Shown: positions 7,895-14,672 of the stretch, one piece after another
Layout: every line of letters starts with the position of its first letter
Numbering within the stretch: the stretch's first letter is position 1
NCBI GenBank assembly: GCA_019115665.1
Contig: DXDD01000102.1
Span: 1 to 54,640, forward strand
DNA from: Candidatus Eisenbergiella pullistercoris
Lineage (GTDB): Bacteria > Bacillota > Clostridia > Lachnospirales > Lachnospiraceae
Length of the DNA: 54,640 bases
Direction: 5' to 3'
Notes under the pieces: model-generated
Seen by the model: the letters and a program-made list of their open reading frames with translations, nothing else
Database searches by the model: none
Told to the model about the DNA's origin: nothing
Made by a program: the position numbers and the translations under genes

Positions 7895-7923
7895 TTGACT
7901 TTCCCTCCCTCCGGGCATACAAT
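7895..7923 (+). promoter_or_regulatory. Sigma-A promoter of the ABC exporter-marR operon
   Basis: TTGACT (7895-7900), a 17-bp spacer, TACAAT (7918-7923). The expected transcription start near 7930 falls inside the putative MarR operator. Confidence 0.75.
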
Positions 7924-7924
7924 G

Positions 7925-7968
7925 ATTGCACTGCGTATTGTTGACAATGATATTGTTGACAGTGCAAT
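7925..7968. promoter_or_regulatory. Putative MarR operator with nested palindromes
   Basis: An outer perfect inverted repeat, ATTGCACTG (7925-7933) with CAGTGCAAT (7960-7968), encloses two copies of a 12-bp near-palindrome: ATTGTTGACAAT (7937-7948) and ATTGTTGACAGT (7952-7963), 15 bp apart. It abuts the -10 box and covers the likely start site, so binding would block transcription. The marR gene is the third gene of this operon, so autorepression is expected. Confidence 0.65.
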
Positions 7969-8044
7969 TCAAAAAGACCGCAATTCAAAGAGACCGCAAT
8001 TCCAAAGAAGCCGCGATTCAGGGAAGCTGCGGTTCAAAAAAAGA
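7964..8044. repeat. 16-nt tandem repeats in the ABC operon leader
   Basis: Five units start at 7964, 7980, 7996, 8013 and 8029 with consensus GCAATTCAAAGAGACC. They become progressively diverged toward the gene and occupy nearly all of the 5' untranslated region before the Shine-Dalgarno at 8069. Confidence 0.8.
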
Positions 8045-8077
8045 ACGACCACACCCAAAAAAGCGACGGAGGAAGTC

Positions 8078-9802
8078 ATGAAACGATTGTTATCCTACGC
8101 AAAACCCTACCGGGCGGCGACCATCCTTGCGGTGGTCTGCATCGTGACGGAAGCCTTTCTGGAGCTGATCATCCCGATGATCATGGCCGATATGGTGGAT
8201 ATCGGCGTGGCGAACGGGGATAAGTCCTATATTTTCAGGAAGGGGCTGCAGATGGCGGGCTGCGCGGTGGCGGCGATGCTTCTGGGAACCGGAAGCGCGA
8301 GGTTCGCCGCGGTCTGCGGGCAGGGGATCGGAGCCCAGATCCGGAAGGAGGAGTACCGGAAGCTCCAGCAGTTTTCCTTTTCCAACACGGACCGGTTCCG
8401 CACCTCGTCCCTGGTCACCCGGCTGACCGGAGATGTGACCAACATTCAGAATTCCATCGCGAACGGGCTGCGGCCCGCCTGCCGCGCGCCGGTGATGATG
8501 CTGACCGCCATCACGGTATCCTTTCAGATCAACAGCGAGCTTGCGGTGGTGTTTCTGATCGCGGCCCCGGTGCTGGGGATCCTTTTGTTTCTCATCGTTT
8601 CCCATGTCCGGCCCCTGTACGGGCGGATGCAGAAGGCGATGGACCTGGTAAACCGGATCATCCAGGAAAATCTGACGGCGATCCGCGTGGTGAAGTCCTA
8701 TGTCCGGGGCGATCATGAGATGGAAAAATTCGGTGAAGTCAACACGGAGCTTCTTACCACCTCGGAAAAAGCCTTCCGGGTGGCTTCCTTAAACATGCCC
8801 GCCATGCAGTTCGTGATGTACGCCACGATCCTGTGCATCCTCTGGTTCGGAGGCAGCCTGATCCAGGTGGGGGAAATGCAGGTGGGAGAACTGACCGGCT
8901 TTTTAAGCTATGTGCTCCAGGTCTTAAACTCCCTGATGATGATCTCCAACGTATTCATGATGTTTACCCGTTCCCTGACCTCCTGGCGCAGAATTGAAGA
9001 GGTGATGCAGGAAGAACCCGACATCACGGAGGAGGAAGCGAAGGATATCCGGGTGGAAAAGGGCGACATCGTGTTCGACCATGTTTTCTTCAAATACAGC
9101 AAAAACGCGCAGGAATATGTGCTTTCCGATATCAGCCTGCACATTGAGGCGGGGCAGACCGTGGGCATTATCGGCCAGACCGGCTCCGCCAAGTCCACGC
9201 TGGTGCAGCTCATTCCAAGGCTGTACGACGCCACGGAGGGCGAGGTGAGGATCGACGGGCACAGGGTTCAGGAATATCCCCTAAAGCCCCTGCGGGATTC
9301 CATCGCCATGGTGCTGCAGAAAAACACGCTTTTTTCCGGTACGGTGATCGACAACCTCCGCTGGGGAAAGGAGGACGCGACAAAAGAAGAGATCGGGGAG
9401 GCCTGCCGGATCGCCTGCGTGGACGAATTCATCGACCGGCTGGAAAACGGCTATGAGACGGATCTGGGTCAGGGCGGCGTGAACGTGTCCGGCGGCCAGA
9501 AGCAGAGACTGTGCATCGCCAGGGCGATTTTAAAGAAGCCGAAGGTGCTGATCCTGGACGATTCCACCAGCGCGGTGGATACGGCCACGGAAGGAAAGAT
9601 CCGGGAGGGGCTGGCAAAAAGCCTTCCGGGAAGTACGAAGATCATCATCGCCCAGAGGATTACGTCCGTCATGCACGCGGATCAGATCATCATTCTGGAC
9701 GACGGCAGGGTGCACGCTGTGGGCACCCATGAGGAGCTTCTGAAAAACGACTCCGTTTATCAGGAGATCTATTATTCCCAGCAGGAAGGAGCGGGACTGT
9801 AA
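8078..9802 (+). CDS. Heterodimeric ABC exporter, degenerate-site subunit
   Basis: 574 residues: six transmembrane helices (residues ~15-300) fused to a nucleotide-binding domain. Walker A is GQTGSAKST near residue 365. The signature is VSGGQKQR. Walker B ends LILDDSTSAVD, with Asp in place of the catalytic Glu. This pattern is typical of the non-hydrolytic half of heterodimeric exporters of the BmrCD/TM287-288 type, which extrude drugs or lipids. The ATG at 8078 follows GGAGGA; the frame opens further upstream but through the repeat leader. The stop overlaps the partner's ATG (TAATG at 9800-9804). Confidence 0.92.
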   Translation: MKRLLSYAKPYRAATILAVVCIVTEAFLELIIPMIMADMVDIGVANGDKSYIFRKGLQMAGCAVAAMLLGTGSARFAAVCGQGIGAQIRKEEYRKLQQFSFSNTDRFRTSSLVTRLTGDVTNIQNSIANGLRPACRAPVMMLTAITVSFQINSELAVVFLIAAPVLGILLFLIVSHVRPLYGRMQKAMDLVNRIIQENLTAIRVVKSYVRGDHEMEKFGEVNTELLTTSEKAFRVASLNMPAMQFVMYATILCILWFGGSLIQVGEMQVGELTGFLSYVLQVLNSLMMISNVFMMFTRSLTSWRRIEEVMQEEPDITEEEAKDIRVEKGDIVFDHVFFKYSKNAQEYVLSDISLHIEAGQTVGIIGQTGSAKSTLVQLIPRLYDATEGEVRIDGHRVQEYPLKPLRDSIAMVLQKNTLFSGTVIDNLRWGKEDATKEEIGEACRIACVDEFIDRLENGYETDLGQGGVNVSGGQKQRLCIARAILKKPKVLILDDSTSAVDTATEGKIREGLAKSLPGSTKIIIAQRITSVMHADQIIILDDGRVHAVGTHEELLKNDSVYQEIYYSQQEGAGL

Positions 9803-11619
9803 TGGCGAGATACAACGGATATGCCAGACCGAAGGACAGCGCGAAGACGATGAAGCGGCTGCTCCATTATATGGGAATCTACCGATGGTCCGTCCTGCTC
9901 GTTGCCGTCCTGGTCTGCATCAGCAGCATGGCGAACCTTCTCGGCACCTATATGCTAAAGCCTGTGATCAATACCTACATCCTGCCCGGCGACATTCCGG
10001 GCCTTGTACGGACCATCGTGCTGATGGCGCTCATGTATGGAGCGGGCGCGTTCGCCACGCTGGGCTACAACCAGCTCATGGTGATCACCTGCCAGAAAAT
10101 CGTGGGAAGGATCCGGAAGGATCTGTTCGAGCACACCCAGAAGCTGCCCCTTTCCTATTTTGACGCTCACACCCACGGGGAGCTGATGAGCCGTTTTACC
10201 AACGACGTGGACACCCTCACGGAGGCGCTGAACAACAGCTTCACCCTGCTGGTGCAGAGCTTCATCGTGGTGAGCGGCACCATCATCATGCTGGTGGTGC
10301 TGAACGTAAGACTGTCCCTCATCGTCATCGCTTTTTTGCTTCTCATGTTCCTGTTTATCCAGTATAATGGAAAGCGAAGCCGGAAATATTTCATCGAGCA
10401 GCAGAAATACCTGGGAAGCATCAACGGCTTCGTGGAGGAAATGGTGGCCGGGGCGAAGGTGGAGAAGATCTTCAACCACGAGGAAAAGGATTTTGAAGAG
10501 TTCTGCAGAAGAAACGAGGCGCTGCGCCGGTCCGCCACCAAGGCCATGTCCTATTCCGGCATGATGGTGCCCACCATCGTCAGCCTTTCCTATTTTAATT
10601 ACGCGGTATCTGCCTGCGTGGGCGGCATGTTCGTCCTTTCCGGCCTGATGGATCTGGGAAGCCTGGCCTCCTATCTGGTCTATGTGCGCCAGAGCGCCAT
10701 GCCCATGAACCAGTTCACCCAGCAGATCAATTTCCTGCTGGCCGCCCTTTCCGGCGCGGAGCGCATTTTCGAGATGATGGACGAGGAGCCGGAGCCGGAC
10801 GAGGGAGATGTGACCCTGACGGAAGCGGAGAACGGGAGCCTCGCCTGGAAGGTGCCGGAGAACGGAAGCTTTTCGCTTGTGCCCCTGAAGGGGGATGTGC
10901 GTTTTTATGATGTGGTGTTCGGCTATACGCCGGAGAAAAAAGTCTTAAACGGCATCAGCCTGTACGCGAAGCCGGGGCAGAAGATCGCCTTTGTGGGCTC
11001 CACGGGAGCGGGGAAAACCACCATCATCAACCTGATCAACCGGTTTTACGAGATTCAGTCCGGAACCATCACCTATGACGGCCTGGACATCCGCAGGATT
11101 AAAAAGGACGATCTGCGCCGTTCCCTTTCCATGGTCATTCAGGATACCCACCTGTTCACGGGAACCATCGCGGACAACATCCGCTACGGGCGGCTGGACG
11201 CCACGGACGAGGAGGTGAGGGAGGCCGCGCGCATCGCCAACGCGGATTCCTTCATCCGCCGCCTGCCGGACGGATACCAGACCCTGCTTCACAGCGACGG
11301 CGCGAATCTCTCCCAGGGACAGAGACAGCTTCTTGCCATCGCGAGGGCGGCCATTTCCCGTCCGCCGGTGCTGATCCTGGACGAGGCCACCAGCTCCATC
11401 GACACCCGAACCGAGCGCCTGATCGAGAAGGGCATGGATCAGCTGATGGAGGGCCGCACCGTGTTCGTGATCGCCCACCGTCTTTCCACGGTCCGCAATT
11501 CCAAGGCCATCATGGTGCTGGAAAAGGGCGAGGTGATCGAGCGGGGAGACCACGAGGAGCTTCTTGCCCAGAAGGGACGCTATTACAGGCTGTACACCGG
11601 ACAGTTTGAGCTGGAATGA
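9802..11619 (+). CDS. Heterodimeric ABC exporter, catalytic subunit
   Basis: 605 residues: an N-terminal six-helix exporter domain and a C-terminal ATPase. Walker A GSTGAGKTT lies near residue 398. The signature is LSQGQRQ. Walker B is VLILDEATSSIDTRTE with the catalytic Glu intact, complementing the degenerate site of the upstream subunit. An extra acidic linker (around EPEPDEGDVTLTEAENGS) lies between the membrane part and the nucleotide-binding domain, as is common in this subfamily. The start overlaps the previous stop by one base. The pair should sit in the cytoplasmic membrane as a multidrug or lipid exporter controlled by the downstream MarR protein. Confidence 0.93.
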   Translation: MARYNGYARPKDSAKTMKRLLHYMGIYRWSVLLVAVLVCISSMANLLGTYMLKPVINTYILPGDIPGLVRTIVLMALMYGAGAFATLGYNQLMVITCQKIVGRIRKDLFEHTQKLPLSYFDAHTHGELMSRFTNDVDTLTEALNNSFTLLVQSFIVVSGTIIMLVVLNVRLSLIVIAFLLLMFLFIQYNGKRSRKYFIEQQKYLGSINGFVEEMVAGAKVEKIFNHEEKDFEEFCRRNEALRRSATKAMSYSGMMVPTIVSLSYFNYAVSACVGGMFVLSGLMDLGSLASYLVYVRQSAMPMNQFTQQINFLLAALSGAERIFEMMDEEPEPDEGDVTLTEAENGSLAWKVPENGSFSLVPLKGDVRFYDVVFGYTPEKKVLNGISLYAKPGQKIAFVGSTGAGKTTIINLINRFYEIQSGTITYDGLDIRRIKKDDLRRSLSMVIQDTHLFTGTIADNIRYGRLDATDEEVREAARIANADSFIRRLPDGYQTLLHSDGANLSQGQRQLLAIARAAISRPPVLILDEATSSIDTRTERLIEKGMDQLMEGRTVFVIAHRLSTVRNSKAIMVLEKGEVIERGDHEELLAQKGRYYRLYTGQFELE

Positions 11620-11675
11620 GGGCGGCCTGAGCCGGAATAAGGGCAGTCTGAACCGGAATGACGGCCGGAAAGGAG
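11613..11675. repeat. 21-nt tandem repeats between ABC gene and marR
   Basis: Three units begin with GGAAT at 11613, 11634 and 11655. The first includes the ABC stop codon (11617-11619); the last runs into the Shine-Dalgarno of marR. Confidence 0.75.
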
Positions 11676-11683
11676 GGCACGGT

Positions 11684-12124
11684 ATGGAAAAGAAAACAGG
11701 CATGGAAAAGAAAGAGATCAGGGAGGCCATGCTCCGGATGGAGGCGGCCAGGAAGAGGATCCTTCATCCCTATTTTCAGAAGGTCGGCCTGACGCCGGGC
11801 CAGCCGCGGATCCTGAACAAGCTGTTTGAGGCGGATCACGTGAGCCAGCGGGAGCTGGCCGACCGCTGCAACATGGATGTGGCCACGCTGTCCAGAAGCC
11901 TGGATAAGCTGGAAGAGGCGGGATACGTGAGCAGGCAGAAGCATCCGGACTGCCGCCGGTCCTTTCTCATCGTTCTCACAGAGGAAGGAAGAAGGAAGGC
12001 GGGAGAGGTCCACGAAAACTTTTCCCGCATGGACGAGCAGATCTGGAAGGACATCAGCGAAGCGGAAATGGAGGGATTTCTTGCCTGCGCGGAAAAAATC
12101 ATCCGGAATCTGGAAGATGTTTGA
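11684..12124 (+). CDS. MarR-family transcriptional regulator
   Basis: 146 residues, typical of MarR winged-helix repressors. The helix-turn-helix region is VSQRELADRCNMDVATLSRSLDKLEEAGYV. The wing contains RQKHPDCRRSFLIVLTEEGRRK. Flanking helices form the dimer interface. The ATG at 11684 follows AGGAGGG at good spacing; the longer open frame from 11564 reads through the ABC gene end and a tandem repeat and is not used. As the last gene after an exporter pair, it likely represses its own operon through the nested palindromes at 7925-7968 and responds to an exported compound. Confidence 0.9.
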   Translation: MEKKTGMEKKEIREAMLRMEAARKRILHPYFQKVGLTPGQPRILNKLFEADHVSQRELADRCNMDVATLSRSLDKLEEAGYVSRQKHPDCRRSFLIVLTEEGRRKAGEVHENFSRMDEQIWKDISEAEMEGFLACAEKIIRNLEDV

Positions 12125-12133
12125 GAAAATCCC

Positions 12134-12162
12134 TTGCATTTCGGAAGAGTCGGTGCTATACT
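12134..12162 (+). promoter_or_regulatory. Sigma-A promoter of the rimP-nusA-infB operon
   Basis: TTGCAT (12134-12139), a 17-bp spacer, TATACT (12157-12162), with an extended -10 TG at 12154-12155. Confidence 0.85.
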
Positions 12163-12189
12163 GAATAAGGTTAATAAGATGATCAGACT

Positions 12190-12219
12190 AGAGTGGGCGA
12201 TTCGCCCACTCTTATTTTT
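12190..12219 (+). terminator. Leader terminator (attenuator candidate) upstream of rimP
   Basis: A perfect 10-bp stem, AGAGTGGGCG (12190-12199) with CGCCCACTCT (12203-12212), a 3-nt loop and TATTTTT. It lies about 20 nt after the expected start of transcription and 45 nt before rimP, so it should terminate part of the transcripts of the whole nusA-infB operon. Confidence 0.75.
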
Positions 12220-12263
12220 GGAAAAAGAGACCGGAATAAAAAAAGAAAGGGACTGGTGAACGG

Positions 12264-12728
12264 ATGCCTAAGGCAAAGGACATCGAGGCGCGCGCGGAGG
12301 AGCTTCTGCTTCCCATCGCGCAGGAAAACGGCGTGGAGATCTACGACGTGGAATATGTGAAGGAAGGCGGGGAATGGTATCTTCGCGCCTACATTGATAA
12401 GGAAGAGGGCGTGAACATCCAGGACTGCGAAAACGTGAGCAGGAAGCTGTCCGACCGGCTGGACGAGGAGGATTTCATCGGAGAGGCCTATATCCTCGAG
12501 GTGAGCAGCCCCGGGCTGGGAAGGGCCTTAAAGAAGGACCGGCATCTGGAAAAGAGCCTGGGGGAGGCCGTTGAGATCAGGCTGTACCGCCCGCAGGAGA
12601 AGCGGAAGGAATTTGAAGGGATCCTGAAGGCGTACGACGGGGATTCCATTACCATAGAAGCACAGGACGGAGAAAAGAAATTCGCAAGGCCGGACATTGC
12701 GCTGATCCGGCTTGCGCTGGATTTTTAA
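12264..12728 (+). CDS. rimP: Ribosome maturation factor RimP
   Basis: 154 residues, the normal length. RimP assists late maturation of the 30S subunit in the cytoplasm. The N-terminal alpha/beta domain includes GVEIYDVEYVKEGGEWYLRAYID. The hallmark LEVSSPGLGRALK lies at residues 79-90, followed by the small SH3-like C-terminal barrel. It is the first gene of the nusA-infB cluster. Its stop overlaps the nusA Shine-Dalgarno, so the two are probably translationally coupled. Confidence 0.95.
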   Translation: MPKAKDIEARAEELLLPIAQENGVEIYDVEYVKEGGEWYLRAYIDKEEGVNIQDCENVSRKLSDRLDEEDFIGEAYILEVSSPGLGRALKKDRHLEKSLGEAVEIRLYRPQEKRKEFEGILKAYDGDSITIEAQDGEKKFARPDIALIRLALDF

Positions 12729-12738
12729 GGAGGTTGCC

Positions 12739-14049
12739 ATGAACAAGGAATTGATGGAAGCGCTGGACATTCTGGAAAAGGAGAAGGAGATCAGTAAGGA
12801 GACCCTTTTTGACGCCATCGAGACTTCCCTGCTTACCGCCTGCAAGAACCATTTCGGAAAGGCGGACAACGTGAAGGTGGAGATCAACAGAGAAACCTGC
12901 GATTTCCTGGTCTATGCGGAGAAAGAGGTCGTTCCCGCAAAGGAGGACGTGGAGGACGACTGCCTGCAGATCGCCCTGGAGGATGCCAGAGAGATCTCCA
13001 AACGCGCCGAGGTGGGAGACATCATTCATGTGGAGATCAAATCAAAGGAATTCGGACGCATCGCCACGCAGAACGCGAAGAACGTAATCCTTCAGAAGAT
13101 CCGCGAGGAAGAAAGAAGCGCCATCTTCAATCAGTACTATGAAAAGGAAAAGGATGTTGTCACCGGCGTGGTGCAGCGTTATATTGGTGGAAGGAATATC
13201 AGCATCAACCTGGGCAGGGCTGACGCCATGCTGAATGAAAGCGAGCAGGTGAAGGGCGAGGTGTTCCGTCCTACGGAGCGGATCAAGGTCTATATTCTGG
13301 AAGTGAAGAATACGCCCAAGGGACCGAGGATCCTGGTAAGCCGGACCCATCCGGAGCTGGTAAAGAGGCTGTTTGAGGCGGAGGTGACCGAGATCCGCGA
13401 CGGCACGGTGGAGATCAAGAGCATCGCGAGAGAAGCGGGAAGCCGTACCAAGATGGCGGTATGGTCCAACAACCCCAACGTGGACGCGGTGGGAGCCTGC
13501 GTGGGCATGAACGGCTCCCGGGTAAACGCGATCGTGGATGAGCTGCGCGGCGAGAAGATCGACATCGTCAACTGGGATGAAAACCCCGGAAACCTGATCC
13601 AGAACGCCCTGTCTCCGGCCAAGATCGTTGCGGTGTTCGCGGATCCCGACGAGAAGACGGCCAAGGTGGTCGTTCCCGATTATCAGCTCTCCCTGGCCAT
13701 CGGCAAGGAAGGACAGAACGCCAGACTGGCGGCAAGGCTGACCGGCTACAAGATCGATATCAAGAGCGAGACCCAGGCCAAGGATGCGCCCGGCTTCCGT
13801 TATGAGGATTATCTGGACGATTTCGAGGACGATGAGGAATACGAAGAGGACTATGACGGGTACGAAGGGTCAGAAGCGCCGCTGAACGACGAAGCGTATG
13901 TGCCTGAGGAAGAGTACGTGCCGGAGGAGGAGCCGATCTCAGACGGGGAGGCTCCGGAAGAGGATATTCCGGAGGACGCAGCTTTGGAAGAAGCCGTCCC
14001 GGAAGAGGATGCGGCAGAGGAAGCGGATGAAACGCAGGACGAAGTCTGA
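12739..14049 (+). CDS. nusA: Transcription termination/antitermination factor NusA
   Basis: 436 residues. An N-terminal RNA-polymerase-binding domain is followed by an S1 domain and two KH domains (REAGSRTKMAV..., VGMNGSRVNAI..., and the later AIGKEGQNARLAARLTGYKIDI). It modulates pausing, termination and antitermination. The ATG at 12739 follows AAGGAGG. From about residue 357 to the end the protein carries an ~80-residue, strongly acidic, low-complexity tail (repeated EEYVPEEEP/EEAVPEEDA-like text), not the two acidic repeat domains of the E. coli protein. Such acidic tails occur in Lachnospiraceae NusA; their role is unclear. Confidence 0.96.
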   Translation: MNKELMEALDILEKEKEISKETLFDAIETSLLTACKNHFGKADNVKVEINRETCDFLVYAEKEVVPAKEDVEDDCLQIALEDAREISKRAEVGDIIHVEIKSKEFGRIATQNAKNVILQKIREEERSAIFNQYYEKEKDVVTGVVQRYIGGRNISINLGRADAMLNESEQVKGEVFRPTERIKVYILEVKNTPKGPRILVSRTHPELVKRLFEAEVTEIRDGTVEIKSIAREAGSRTKMAVWSNNPNVDAVGACVGMNGSRVNAIVDELRGEKIDIVNWDENPGNLIQNALSPAKIVAVFADPDEKTAKVVVPDYQLSLAIGKEGQNARLAARLTGYKIDIKSETQAKDAPGFRYEDYLDDFEDDEEYEEDYDGYEGSEAPLNDEAYVPEEEYVPEEEPISDGEAPEEDIPEDAALEEAVPEEDAAEEADETQDEV

Positions 14050-14089
14050 ACGGATCCCGGCTTGACCGGAAGGAAAGGCGTGGTGCGAT

Positions 14090-14362
14090 GTGAACAGAAA
14101 GGTTCCGCAAAGGCAGTGTGTCGGCTGCGGACAGATGAAGGGCAAGAAGGAAATGATGCGCGTTCTTCGTTCGACGGAAGGCGGGATCATGCTGGATACG
14201 ACGGGAAAAAAGAATGGAAGGGGCGCGTATCTGTGCCGGTCCATGGAATGCCTGAAAATGGCGAGAAAGAACAGAGGACTGGAGCGTTCCTTTAAGATGA
14301 GCATTCCGAACGAAGTGTATGATCAGCTGGAAAAGGAGTTTGAGGAGTTTGAAGCAGAATAG
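14090..14362 (+). CDS. rnpM: YlxR-family RNA-binding protein RnpM
   Basis: 90 residues. The DUF448/YlxR fold is recognised by QRQCVGCGQMKGKKEMMRV (Cys10 and Cys13) and GKKNGRGAYLCRSMECL. In B. subtilis the protein (RnpM) binds RNase P RNA and modulates its activity. The GTG at 14090 is the only suitable start, with GGAAAGG about 15 nt upstream. The gene lies between nusA and the L7Ae-like gene, as in most Firmicutes. Confidence 0.9.
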   Translation: MNRKVPQRQCVGCGQMKGKKEMMRVLRSTEGGIMLDTTGKKNGRGAYLCRSMECLKMARKNRGLERSFKMSIPNEVYDQLEKEFEEFEAE

Positions 14363-14660
14363 GATTTTGTCCCTGCTCGGCCTTGCCACAAGAGCGTCCG
14401 CCGTTGTGAGCGGCGAGTTCATGACGGAAAAGGCGGTAAAGGAAGGCAGGGCGCGGCTTGTGATCGTGGGAACCGACGCCTCCGACAATACGAAAAAGAA
14501 TTTCCTGAATATGTGTGCATATTATCATGTCCCCTGTTTCTTCTATGCGACAAAGGAGGAGCTGGGCCATGCGATGGGAAAGGAGATGAGAGCATCCCTG
14601 GCGGTAACGGATGAAGGTTTTGCAAAAAATCTGACCGGGAAGTTGGAATCAGCCGAGTAA
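14349..14660 (+). CDS. L7Ae-like K-turn RNA-binding protein YlxQ
   Basis: 103 residues from a TTG at 14349. The L7Ae/L30e fold is seen in ILSLLGLATRASAVVSGEFMTEKAV, ARLVIVGTDASDNTKKNF and the central CAYYHVPCFFYATKEELGHAMGK. YlxQ-type proteins bind kink-turn RNA. I chose TTG because AGGAG lies 9-14 bp upstream and the family starts at this residue; the frame could open at 14319 inside ylxR. The start overlaps the ylxR stop by 14 bp, indicating coupling. Confidence 0.88.
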   Translation: MKQNRILSLLGLATRASAVVSGEFMTEKAVKEGRARLVIVGTDASDNTKKNFLNMCAYYHVPCFFYATKEELGHAMGKEMRASLAVTDEGFAKNLTGKLESAE

Positions 14661-14672
14661 AGGAGGCGCAGC

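Noticed and set aside
7543..7988. Small minus-strand open frames across array 1 and the 20-nt repeats
   Set aside because: Composed of repeat DNA without ribosome-binding sites or conserved protein features.
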